From NCBI GenBank assembly GCA_902784965.1, contig CACZWU010000007.1, forward strand, positions 1 to 51,040: a DNA stretch of 51,040 nt. The letters run 5' to 3'. A program made the translations under genes and the position numbers. Within the stretch, counting starts at the first letter, position 1; each line of letters starts with the position of its first letter. The notes beneath the pieces are model-generated. The model was not told the DNA's origin. It worked only from the letters and a program-made list of their open reading frames with translations, and ran no database searches. Of the stretch, positions 44,123-51,040 are shown piece by piece. The DNA comes from an uncultured Bacteroidia bacterium. GTDB lineage: Bacteria > Bacteroidota > Bacteroidia > Bacteroidales > UBA932.

Positions 44123-45265
44123 ATGGAACATATCATTGAAAACCTGAGGCAGTTCTGGCAGTTCACCGGCTTCGCGAATTTCGAGATCGGGTACCTTATC
44201 ATGATCATCATCGGGTGCCTGTTCATCTTCCTCGCCATCAAGTTCGAGTGGGAGCCCATGCTGCTGGTCCCGATCGGATTCGGTATCCTGATCGGTAATA
44301 TTCCGCTGTTCGCCGGATTGAATGTCGGCGTCTATGAAGAGGGCTCCGTGCTCAACATCCTGTACCAGGGCGTGCAGCGGGGCTTCTATCCGCCGCTCAT
44401 CTTCCTGGGCATCGGCGCGATGACAGACTTCTCCGCCCTGATCGCCAATCCGAAGCTGCTGCTGATCGGCGCTGCCGCCCAGTTCGGTATCTTCGGTGCC
44501 TACGCCATCTCGCTGGCGCTCGGCTTCGATGCCGCCCAGGCGGGTGCCATTGGTATCATCGGCGGCGCCGACGGCCCGACCGCCATCTTCCTGTCGTCGC
44601 GTCTGGCTCCGACCCTGATGGGCGCCATCGCGGTTTCCGCTTATTCCTACATGGCTCTCGTGCCGGTGATCCAGCCGCCGATCATGCGTCTGCTCACCAC
44701 CAAGAAGGAGCGCCTGATCCACATGAAACCGCCGCGTCCGGTATCCCCGACCGAGAAGAAACTCTTCCCGATCATCGGCTTCCTGCTCACGGCCTTCATC
44801 GTGCCGTCCGGTATCCCTCTGCTCGGTATGCTGTTCTTCGGCAACCTGCTGAAGGAAAGCGGCGTGACCAAGCGTCTGGCCAACACGGCAAGCGGTCCGC
44901 TGGTGGACATCGTCACCATCCTGATCGGTGTCACCGTCGGTGCCTCCACGCAGGCCAGCCAGTTCCTCCGCTGGGAGTCGGTGAAGATTTTCATCATCGG
45001 TGCCTGCTCCTTCGTGATCGCCACCTTCGCCGGTGTGCTCTTCGTGAAATTCTTCAACCTCTTCCTCAAAGAGGGCAACAAGATCAACCCGCTCATCGGC
45101 AACTCGGGTGTGTCGGCTGTGCCGGATGCCGCCCGCGTTTCGAACAACGTCGGTTTGGAGTACGATCCGAAGAACTATCTGCTGATGCATGCCATGGGTC
45201 CGAACGTGGCCGGTGTGATCGGCTCTGCCGTCGCCGCCGGTATGCTGCTGGGCTTCCTGGGTTAA
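44123..45265 (+). CDS. Na+-translocating decarboxylase beta subunit
   Basis: A 380-residue membrane protein of the OadB/MmdB/GcdB family with about nine to ten helices. Landmarks are GIGAMTDFSALIANP, the conserved GIIGGADGPTAIF, YSYMALVPVIQPPIMR, VGASTQASQFL and a C-terminal NYLLMHAMGPNVAGVIGSA (in parts NYLLMHAMG, PNVAGVIGSA). It decarboxylates carboxy-biotin and exports Na+. Last gene of the run begun at 39261 and followed by a palindromic repeat and a terminator. Confidence 0.96.
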   Translation: MEHIIENLRQFWQFTGFANFEIGYLIMIIIGCLFIFLAIKFEWEPMLLVPIGFGILIGNIPLFAGLNVGVYEEGSVLNILYQGVQRGFYPPLIFLGIGAMTDFSALIANPKLLLIGAAAQFGIFGAYAISLALGFDAAQAGAIGIIGGADGPTAIFLSSRLAPTLMGAIAVSAYSYMALVPVIQPPIMRLLTTKKERLIHMKPPRPVSPTEKKLFPIIGFLLTAFIVPSGIPLLGMLFFGNLLKESGVTKRLANTASGPLVDIVTILIGVTVGASTQASQFLRWESVKIFIIGACSFVIATFAGVLFVKFFNLFLKEGNKINPLIGNSGVSAVPDAARVSNNVGLEYDPKNYLLMHAMGPNVAGVIGSAVAAGMLLGFLG

Positions 45266-45282
45266 TCAGCGCCTGTAGACAA

Positions 45283-45308
45283 CGTCATGCCGGGCCTGAC
45301 CCGGCATC
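45283..45308 (+). repeat. 26-bp palindromic repeat, copy 3
   Basis: cgtcatgccgggcc then tgacccggcatc. Same orientation as copy 1 and, like it, beside a terminator between convergent genes. Differences from copy 1 preserve pairing in part, as expected for a folded unit. Confidence 0.75.
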
Positions 45309-45312
45309 CATC

Positions 45313-45347
45313 AAAAAGGAACCGGATCCGCATCCGGTTCCTTTTTT
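45313..45347. terminator. Bidirectional hairpin terminator
   Basis: aaaaaggaaccggat and atccggttcctttttt form a 15-base stem with a 4-base loop, with A and T runs at both ends. It serves the decarboxylase run (plus) and the acyltransferase (minus), which converge here. Confidence 0.9.
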
Positions 45348-45364
45348 CTTCGCTGCACCCGCAG

Positions 45365-46360
45365 CTATGTTTCTGAAATTCCAGTGATCTTCGCGGGAAT
45401 GATCCGGATCTTCTCGAGGAGGAAGCAGAAAAGGTATTCCAGCAGGAGAACCAGCATCGACGTGTAAAGCGGCGTGGCCCCGTGCTGAGGGAAATACGGC
45501 GGGAAGACCGAATAGAAGAAAGCGATCAGAACGAAATGCGTCAGGTAGATGGTGTAACTGTAGCGGCTGATGCACTGTACGAACGACTGCACCGGCTGCG
45601 CGGGGATCCGCACCGACTTGAGCAGCAGGAACAGGCAGAGGACCTCCAGGATCTCCAGCGTCACGAAATCGTGTCCCCGGGACATCATCCAGGCATTCAG
45701 GGCATAGGCCAGCGGGAAACCTATCGCACCGATTTTCAGGTTCAGTGCGCGCTGGTTCGCCTGCTCGCAAAGATAGCAGCCCATCAGATAGTAGCCCAGG
45801 TATTTCCCGGCAATCGGGAAGAAAGGAATCAGGGCACAGGCCGGATACACATCCTGCAAAGCCATGAAAGCCACCCAGACCGCCAGGCAGTATTCCAACA
45901 GGCGCTTGCGGTCAGACGCGGCCTGCAGCGCCGCCTGCAGGACCGGGGTCACCAGATAGAGCCCGATGAGCATGAAAACGAACCAGTAGGCGGTATTGAT
46001 GCGATTGGTCAACAGGCGCGGAAAGAACTGCAGCAGCGCTTCCCGCAGCGTCGTCACCTCGGGATAGTGGTGGATGCAGACGGAAATCACGTAGACAATG
46101 ACGGCCCAGAAAAGAAAAGGCAGCAGGATGCGGGTGAAACGCTTTTTCAGAAAATCGGGCAGCGGCATCGGATGACGCAACTGCAGGTAGCCCGAGAGCA
46201 TTACAAACAGCGGAACTCCGTAGATCAGGGCCTTGTAGCCATAGTAAGAGATGGCCGGGGCGGGTCCGTCGAGTCCCAGGATCGACCAGGCGTGCTGCAC
46301 GATGACCAGCAGGATGGCCACCGCCCGGATGAAGTCCAGTTCAAAGTTCCGCTTGTCCAT
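45365..46360 (-). CDS. Acyltransferase family 3 membrane protein
   Basis: A 331-residue integral membrane acyltransferase with about ten helices. The start FELDFIRAVAILLVIVQHAW carries the conserved Arg and His of this family; YWFVFMLIGLYLVTPVL and YSYTIYLTHFVLI follow. Such enzymes move acyl groups (often acetyl) onto surface glycans or peptidoglycan. The start at 46360 is chosen over an in-frame Met 15 bases upstream that overlaps the preceding gene. The gene lies downstream of and nearly abuts a thioesterase-like gene on the same strand, so they share an operon. Confidence 0.87.
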   Translation of the reverse strand: MDKRNFELDFIRAVAILLVIVQHAWSILGLDGPAPAISYYGYKALIYGVPLFVMLSGYLQLRHPMPLPDFLKKRFTRILLPFLFWAVIVYVISVCIHHYPEVTTLREALLQFFPRLLTNRINTAYWFVFMLIGLYLVTPVLQAALQAASDRKRLLEYCLAVWVAFMALQDVYPACALIPFFPIAGKYLGYYLMGCYLCEQANQRALNLKIGAIGFPLAYALNAWMMSRGHDFVTLEILEVLCLFLLLKSVRIPAQPVQSFVQCISRYSYTIYLTHFVLIAFFYSVFPPYFPQHGATPLYTSMLVLLLEYLFCFLLEKIRIIPAKITGISET

Positions 46361-46364
46361 CGCG

Positions 46365-46748
46365 CTATTTACCATAGGTCTTTGCCAGGAAGCGGTCGAT
46401 ATCAATGATGAAGCGTTCATGGGTTCCTTCGCCGATCAAGCCCCGGTCGTCATGGGCCGAGACCCTGAAAACCAGCCGGCGTCGGTCGATCTCAACCAGT
46501 TCGCTCTCAGCTGTTACCGTTTTTCCAACGGGCGTCGCTGCCACGTGAGACACCTCGACACGCGTCCCGACCGTCCCCTGTCCTTCTGCCAGATAAGGCT
46601 GAACGCTGTCGTAACAGGTTTTCTCGATGAGGGCAATCATCATCGGGGTGGCAAACACGGCCAGGCCGCCACTGCCGACCCGGTCTGCCGTCACTTCGGG
46701 CGTGACCTGCCAGGAAGCCTGCCCTTTGATTCCGATTTGCAAATCCAT
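46365..46748 (-). CDS. Hotdog-fold thioesterase-like protein
   Basis: A 127-residue hotdog-fold protein of the fluoroacetyl-CoA thioesterase-like type (VTPEVTADRVGSGGLAVFATP, MIALIEKTCYDSVQPYL, GTRVEVSHVAATPVGKTV, ESELVEIDRRRLVFRVSAHD in parts). The Thr, Glu and His expected for catalysis in this family are seen in TADRVGSG, IEKTC and VSHVAATP. The start at 46748 is chosen over a Met 27 bases upstream because the -7 box at 46777-46784 would otherwise touch the start codon. Natural substrate unknown; probably an acyl-CoA. Confidence 0.82.
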   Translation of the reverse strand: MDLQIGIKGQASWQVTPEVTADRVGSGGLAVFATPMMIALIEKTCYDSVQPYLAEGQGTVGTRVEVSHVAATPVGKTVTAESELVEIDRRRLVFRVSAHDDRGLIGEGTHERFIIDIDRFLAKTYGK

Positions 46749-46776
46749 AACGATAGAGATTCTGGGTAAGTCCATA

Positions 46777-46784
46777 CAAAGATA
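46777..46784 (-). promoter_or_regulatory. -7 box of thioesterase-acyltransferase unit
   Basis: TATCTTTG on the minus strand, 28 bases before the chosen ATG at 46748 and only one base from an upstream Met codon that is therefore unlikely to be used. Confidence 0.6.
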
Positions 46785-46796
46785 CGGCGATTTTTG

Positions 46797-46804
46797 TAAA
46801 TTTG
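46797..46804 (+). promoter_or_regulatory. -7 box of the VanX-like dipeptidase gene
   Basis: TAAATTTG, 17 bases before the ATG at 46822. It faces away from the thioesterase promoter 12 bases to the left. Confidence 0.55.
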
Positions 46805-46821
46805 CAGAAAAGCAAGCTCAA

Positions 46822-47568
46822 ATGAAAGCAACCCGTTTCTTTCCGATGACCGCCACGCTGGTCTCGCTGATACTCCTGCTGGCTTCCTGTGGTGCCAGCC
46901 GTACTGCCGTCGCTTCGGGCGAGGGTCGATCCACCGGTCCTGACGATCCCAGCGGATTCGTCGTCCTGACCGACGTCGTGCCTGACGTCCTTCTGGAGAT
47001 GCGCTACTACAGCACCTTCAACTTTGTTGGAACCCGTGTGGATGGTTATGACGAGCCCATCGCGCTGATGACCCGCGAAGCTGCGCAGGCGCTCAAGGAG
47101 GTCAGCGACGAAGCCATGTCGCTCGGCTATCGGATCAAGATCTGGGACACCTACCGTCCGCAGATGGCTGTCGACCATTTCTGCCGCTGGGGCGAAAATG
47201 TGAGCGATACCCTCACCAAGCGCTATTTCTATCCCTACCTCGACAAAGACGTGGTTTTCGACCAGGGCTATATCGCCCGCCGCAGCGGCCACTCCCGTGG
47301 CTCTGTCGCCGACCTGACGCTCGTCGACATGAAAACCGGCCGTGACCTCGACATGGGCTACGGCTTCGACTGGTTCGGTGGAGAATCCCATCCCGACTAC
47401 AAGGGCATCACCGAAGAGCAGTTCAACAACCGCATGCTCCTGCGCAACCTCATGCTCAAGCACGGCTTCCTCCCCATCGAAGAAGAATGGTGGCATTTCG
47501 TCCTCAAAGATGAACCCTACCCCGACACCTACTTCACCTTCCCGGTGCGCGACCTGAAGAAGAGATAG
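46822..47568 (+). CDS. VanX-like D-Ala-D-Ala dipeptidase lipoprotein (M15D)
   Basis: A 248-residue lipoprotein (lipobox LASC, Cys23). The zinc peptidase motifs are SGHSRGSVADLTLVD (SxHxxGxxxD) and EEEWWHF (ExxWH), with IWDTYRP carrying the conserved Arg. Family M15D cleaves D-alanyl-D-alanine. Non-resistance relatives like this one probably recycle wall peptides in the periplasm; no vanH or vanA partner is nearby, so vancomycin resistance is not indicated. It starts 17 bases after its -7 box. Confidence 0.92.
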   Translation: MKATRFFPMTATLVSLILLLASCGASRTAVASGEGRSTGPDDPSGFVVLTDVVPDVLLEMRYYSTFNFVGTRVDGYDEPIALMTREAAQALKEVSDEAMSLGYRIKIWDTYRPQMAVDHFCRWGENVSDTLTKRYFYPYLDKDVVFDQGYIARRSGHSRGSVADLTLVDMKTGRDLDMGYGFDWFGGESHPDYKGITEEQFNNRMLLRNLMLKHGFLPIEEEWWHFVLKDEPYPDTYFTFPVRDLKKR

Positions 47569-47586
47569 CTTTTCATCGTCGTTGTG

Positions 47587-48963
47587 ATGCCCAAAGACGC
47601 CCAGAGAGCACTGCAGCAGGACACCAAATTTGTCCGGATGACGACCCAGCCGGTCGGCCGGCTCGTCACAGCCATGGCGATCCCGTCCATCGTGAGCATG
47701 CTGGTCTCAGGCATCTACAATCTGGCCGATACCTTCTTCATCGGGCAGATCAACACCCCGTCGGTGGCAGCCATGGGCATTGTGTACGCCTATATGGTGT
47801 TGATCCAGTCGCTGGCCATCTTTTTCGGACAAGGTTCGGGCAACTACATTTCCCGGGCACTGGGCCGGCGTGAGACAGTTGACGCTGAAGAAATGGCTGC
47901 CGTCGGACTGGGCTCCTCCATCCTGACCGGCATCATCCTGGCCGGCGCCAGCTTCCTGGCCATGCGGCCGATCCTTGCCCTGCTGGGCTCGACGGAAACC
48001 ATTATGCCCTATGCCGTCGACTATTTCCAGTATATTCTGATCGGCACGCCCTTCATCATGGGCACTTTCACGCTCAACAACCAGATGCGGCACCAGGGCA
48101 ATGCGATGCTCTCGATGATTGGTATTGTGTCGGGCGCCGTCCTCAATATCATCCTTGATCCGATTTTCATCTTTGGTCTCGGGCTGGGCATCCGCGGAGC
48201 GGGCATGGCTACGGCCCTTTCGCAGATCATCGGCTTCATCGTCATCCTGAGCATGATCGGCAAGCGGGGTTCGCTGCCCATCCGGCCGTACCATTTCAAA
48301 CCGACGCTGCGCCGCTACCGCGACATTGCTGCCGGCGGCCTGCCGTCGCTGGCCCGCCAGGGCCTGATGAGTATTTCGGCGATCTGCCTGAACCAGTTGG
48401 CGTCGAACTACGGTGACGAGGCCATCGCTGCTTTTTCCATTGTCAACCGAATCATGATGCTGGCCTGTGCTGCGATGATCGGCTACGGGCAAGGTTTCCA
48501 GCCCGTTTGCGGCTTCAACTACGGAGCCGGCCTGTTCGACCGGGTACGCCGGGCCTACTGGCACAGTTGCAGCGTTGCCACTGTCTATTGCACGGTGCTG
48601 GCGCTGCTGGGATGGTTTTTCGCCGGACCTTTGGTCGCTCTCTTCCGGGCCGACGACCCCGAGGTGATCCGCATCGGCCGCGAAGTGTTGCGCTATCAGT
48701 GCTACAGTTTCCCGCTGACCGGTTTTGTCGTGTTGGCCAACATGTACTTGCAGAATATCCGGAGAACCATTCCCGCGATTATCATGGCTTCTGCCCGCCA
48801 GGGGATTTTCTTCCTGCCGATCCTCTTTATCGGACACGCCCTCTGGGGTTTCACGGGCATTGAGATTTCCCAGGCGCTGGCCGATGTCTGTTCCTTCCTT
48901 TTCGCCGTTCCCGTCGTCCTCCACACGCTCCAGACGATGGACCAACAACCCATCGCCCGATGA
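47587..48963 (+). CDS. MATE family efflux transporter
   Basis: A 458-residue twelve-helix transporter. MTTQPVGRLVTAMAIPSIVSMLVSGIYNLADTFFIG (in parts PVGRLVTAMAIPS, GIYNLADTFFIG) and ISRALGR are typical, as is GYGQGFQPVCGFNYGA in the second half. It exports drugs or metabolites with Na+ or H+. An ATG at 47587 follows a GTG codon and is preferred. The stop overlaps the next start (ATGA). Unlike the MATE at 15419-17155 it has no extra domain. Confidence 0.93.
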   Translation: MPKDAQRALQQDTKFVRMTTQPVGRLVTAMAIPSIVSMLVSGIYNLADTFFIGQINTPSVAAMGIVYAYMVLIQSLAIFFGQGSGNYISRALGRRETVDAEEMAAVGLGSSILTGIILAGASFLAMRPILALLGSTETIMPYAVDYFQYILIGTPFIMGTFTLNNQMRHQGNAMLSMIGIVSGAVLNIILDPIFIFGLGLGIRGAGMATALSQIIGFIVILSMIGKRGSLPIRPYHFKPTLRRYRDIAAGGLPSLARQGLMSISAICLNQLASNYGDEAIAAFSIVNRIMMLACAAMIGYGQGFQPVCGFNYGAGLFDRVRRAYWHSCSVATVYCTVLALLGWFFAGPLVALFRADDPEVIRIGREVLRYQCYSFPLTGFVVLANMYLQNIRRTIPAIIMASARQGIFFLPILFIGHALWGFTGIEISQALADVCSFLFAVPVVLHTLQTMDQQPIAR

Positions 48964-49712
48964 GCGCCAACCGTCCCATCGATTCGCCCGAGGCCCTGAT
49001 TGCCGAAATCCGACGTTTTGGCATGTTGCCTTTCTTCCGCTGCCGTATCCCCGGCTGGTCGGTCGAAGAGTTGACGGCGCCCGGTTGCTGGATCTTCGAA
49101 GACGATGAAGCCGTGCTCGGTCCCTGGGACTGGAAAATCGATGCGGTGCGCGAAGGTGACATCGCCTACGGCAAGTTTCTGGGCGGCAAAGCGGCTTTCG
49201 CCACGGTCGAATGGTACCGTGAACTGATGAACTGGCGCCGCAGTCAGCCCCGCTGGCGGATGGCGGAAGGCGGCCGCTACCGCGCCACGACCGAACACGA
49301 CAAATTGATGAAACGTCTCGCGCCCGTAGCGCTTGATGCCATCCGGCAAGCGGGCGCATTGGAGGCGAAAGAACTCCGTTTGATCTGCTCAGCAGCAGAG
49401 AAGAAGCCTGTCAAGAAGAACGTAATGGACAGCGTCATCCAATTCCTGCAGATGGGCACCTGGACCGTCATCGGCGACTTCGAACGCGTCTACCGCGGAC
49501 CCGATCTGACCTACAACGGCTGGCAGCGCGCTTCGAACACCACTCCCGACGAACTCTTCGCTGCGCCCGATCTTCCCCTCACCTCAGCCCGCCCTCTGAC
49601 AAACCCGCTCGTCACAAATCTCACACCCGCCGCCTCCCGCGCAAAGATCATCGACCATGTCCGGGACTTCTTCCCAAATGCTGATCAGAAGGTGCTGGAA
49701 AAGTTGATCTGA
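48960..49712 (+). CDS. AlkZ-related protein, function unproven
   Basis: A 250-residue cytoplasmic protein without signal or membrane helices. GMLPFFRCRIPGWSVEEL, GPWDWKIDAVREGDIAYGKF (in parts), ATVEWYRELMNWRR and VIQFLQMGTWTVIGDFERVYR fit my memory of proteins labelled AlkZ-related in Bacteroidota; AlkZ itself is a DNA glycosylase for crosslinks. I cannot show that this protein has that activity. Its start overlaps the MATE stop (ATGA), so the two are co-translated. Confidence 0.65.
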   Translation: MSANRPIDSPEALIAEIRRFGMLPFFRCRIPGWSVEELTAPGCWIFEDDEAVLGPWDWKIDAVREGDIAYGKFLGGKAAFATVEWYRELMNWRRSQPRWRMAEGGRYRATTEHDKLMKRLAPVALDAIRQAGALEAKELRLICSAAEKKPVKKNVMDSVIQFLQMGTWTVIGDFERVYRGPDLTYNGWQRASNTTPDELFAAPDLPLTSARPLTNPLVTNLTPAASRAKIIDHVRDFFPNADQKVLEKLI

Positions 49713-49750
49713 TTTACCGACCAAACATCAAGATTATTCCTCTTTTACTA

Positions 49751-49781
49751 TTTGCAGTCTGCCTTTTTCTTCGTACTTTTG
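49751..49781 (+). promoter_or_regulatory. Promoter of the V/A-type ATPase operon
   Basis: TTTG (49751-49754), exactly 19 bases, TACTTTTG (49774-49781), then 36 bases to the ATG at 49818. The closest match to the Bacteroidota consensus in the window. Confidence 0.75.
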
Positions 49782-49817
49782 CTAGATAGATTCGAATACA
49801 AAAAGAGAGAGATTAAT

Positions 49818-50432
49818 ATGCAGGACAAATTGCAAGAATTGACGGACCGGCTGTACGAAGAAGGTTTGTCGAAGGGTCGTCAGGAAGCAGAAGAATTGCT
49901 CGCCAAGGCGAAGGAAGAGGCGAAGGAAATCGTAGAAAAGGCACAGGCTGAAGCCGACGCCATTGTCAGGGACGCCGAGAAGAAAGCATCCGAGACCCGT
50001 ACGACGGTCGAGGGCGACCTGAAGATGGCCTCTACCCAAACCATCGCCGCCCTGAAACAGCAGGTGGAGAACATGATCATCACCCAAACCGTGGCCAAGC
50101 CCGTAGGCGCCGCCCTTTCGGACGAAGGATTCGTAAATGACCTCATCGCGATGGTGGTCCGCGCCTTCAATGCGTCGAATCCCGACGGTGTCGGCCTGGA
50201 AGTCATCCTCCCTACCGCTGCACAGAAAGAGCTGGAGCAGGCCTTCGCCAACGAACTGACCCAAACCCTCGGCAAGGGCGTCGAGGTAAAGAACGTCAAA
50301 GGCCTGTCCAATGGCTTCAAGATCGGTCCCAAGGACGGCGGCTACCAGATCAGCTTCACGGCCGACGATTTTACCGGCCTCGTCGGTGAATACCTGCGTC
50401 CGGCCTCCAAGAAGATCCTCTTCGGCGACTGA
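49818..50432 (+). CDS. atpE: V/A-type ATPase subunit E
   Basis: A 204-residue peripheral-stalk subunit. A long charged coiled coil (about 10-90, rich in Glu, Lys, Ala) leads into a compact C-terminal domain (about 105-204: VNDLIAMVVRAF, GFKIGPKDGGYQISFTADDF in parts, ILFGD). It holds the catalytic head against the membrane part. The ATG at 49818 follows the promoter; upstream in-frame sequence overlaps it and is rejected. Its stop shares a base with the next start (TGATG). Confidence 0.9.
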   Translation: MQDKLQELTDRLYEEGLSKGRQEAEELLAKAKEEAKEIVEKAQAEADAIVRDAEKKASETRTTVEGDLKMASTQTIAALKQQVENMIITQTVAKPVGAALSDEGFVNDLIAMVVRAFNASNPDGVGLEVILPTAAQKELEQAFANELTQTLGKGVEVKNVKGLSNGFKIGPKDGGYQISFTADDFTGLVGEYLRPASKKILFGD

Positions 50433-51001
50433 TGGCGAATTATCCCTATATCATCGCCAGCTTCCCCGACCTGCTGCTCGACTACGAACGGCATGCACTC
50501 GACGTGGAGGCCGTGGTCGACGAAGTGAAAAGCCAGCTTTCCGAGAAAGACGGCAAACTGGTGGACTGGCTGTCATTCGGGATGGTAGGAAGTCATCTGA
50601 CCCCTCATTTCTACCGAAACATCCGCCAAACCCGCTGCCACTTCCTCATCGACTGGTTCGGCTTCGACCGCAAACTGCGGCTGGCCAAGGTCGCGTACCT
50701 GGAGGGTAAACCGGTGCAGGAAGAGTTTCCCGAACTCGACAAGGTGGAAATCATCTTCCGTGTCGACAACCTCGCCCAGCGCGAGAAACTGCTCGACCGG
50801 CTCCTGTGGGACAAGGCGGCCGAACTCGTGGAATTCGACATTTTCACCCTCGACACCATCCTGTCGCTGCTGACGCGCCTCCATCTGGTCGAACGCTGGA
50901 ACCGTCTCGACCCCGAGACCGGCACCGCACTCTTCCGGCAGTTCGTCGATGAAGTCCGGGGGACCTTCCATGGAATCAATGCAGAACAATTTAAAGTATA
51001 G
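50432..51001 (+). CDS. DUF2764 protein of the V-ATPase operon
   Basis: A 189-residue protein of the DUF2764 family (YYIIASFPDL-like opening, here YPYIIASFPDLLL; FLIDWFGFDRKLRLAK; LLWDKAAELVEFDIFTLDTIL in parts). In Bacteroidota it lies between the subunit E and subunit A genes; its role in the ATPase is not established, though a stalk or assembly part is likely. Coupled to subunit E by TGATG and four bases from the next start. Confidence 0.85.
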   Translation: MANYPYIIASFPDLLLDYERHALDVEAVVDEVKSQLSEKDGKLVDWLSFGMVGSHLTPHFYRNIRQTRCHFLIDWFGFDRKLRLAKVAYLEGKPVQEEFPELDKVEIIFRVDNLAQREKLLDRLLWDKAAELVEFDIFTLDTILSLLTRLHLVERWNRLDPETGTALFRQFVDEVRGTFHGINAEQFKV

Positions 51002-51004
51002 ATA

Positions 51005-51040
51005 ATGAAAACAACAGGTATAGTTACCGGTATCATCTCC
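51005..51040 (+). CDS. atpA: V/A-type ATPase subunit A, N-terminus only
   Basis: Twelve codons before the window end: MKTTGIVTGIIS, which fits the opening of the catalytic A subunit (KGIVxGIxS). Order E, DUF2764, A supports it. Everything else of the gene lies beyond the window. Confidence 0.7.
   Translation, partial: MKTTGIVTGIIS

Noticed and set aside
46822..47568. Vancomycin resistance gene
   Set aside because: The protein is VanX-like, but there is no vanH, vanA or vanRS and it is a lone lipoprotein; wall peptide recycling is more likely.

Overview
The window is chromosomal DNA of a high-GC member of the Bacteroidota, most likely Bacteroidales. The signs are a SusC/SusD polysaccharide utilisation locus with a hybrid two-component sensor, many lipoproteins with short lipoboxes, the Bacteroidota promoter form (about TTTG, 19-21 bases, TAnnTTTG) in front of many genes, few Shine-Dalgarno sequences, and a Na+-pumping methylmalonyl-CoA decarboxylase cluster typical of succinate/propionate fermenters. 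No insertion sequence, prophage or CRISPR array was seen.

Bases 1-19584 are carbohydrate-related accessory DNA. A minus-strand operon (10794 to 978) encodes a type-B carboxylesterase lipoprotein, SusC, SusD, a SusE/F-position lipoprotein with a recently duplicated module, and two CE1-type esterases. A third CE1-type esterase, cut by the window start, points toward it. A divergent hybrid two-component regulator (10963-15021) probably controls the locus. Beyond it lie a MATE transporter fused to a decayed GHKL-like domain and a GH3 glycosidase. Four esterases and a single glycosidase suggest an ester-decorated glycan or oligosaccharide as substrate; this is inference.

Bases 19700-30740 are mostly housekeeping: metH-metF (overlapping), a lipoprotein/DUF5723 outer-membrane pair, a DUF486 membrane protein, an isochorismatase-like hydrolase, purF-purC (overlapping) and tRNA-Ser(GGA).

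Bases 30765-33973 hold the least understood part. A small Cys-rich lipoprotein and a MauE-like/thioredoxin fusion are followed by a separately promoted cassette of two paralogous lipoproteins overlapping a radical SAM/SPASM enzyme. It resembles the named but functionally uncharacterised rSAM/lipoprotein system of Bacteroidota and is the best candidate here for unexplored biochemistry.

Bases 34194-45265 contain lysA-ffh, the operon recF-DUF721-pdxB (minus strand), and a long plus-strand run: TPR membrane protein, YebC, methylmalonyl-CoA epimerase, decarboxylase alpha, a lamin-tail/OadG fusion, biotin carrier and the Na+ pump beta subunit. Bases 45365-51040 contain an acyltransferase and a thioesterase (minus), a VanX-like dipeptidase, MATE plus an AlkZ-related protein, and the start of a V/A-type ATPase operon (subunit E, DUF2764, subunit A cut by the window end).

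Non-coding features include three copies of a 26-bp palindromic repeat, a large imperfect hairpin at 33984-34132, structured gene-free stretches at 727-977 and 15022-15418, five hairpin terminators and about fifteen recognisable promoters, three of which sit so close to the start codon that leaderless messages are likely.
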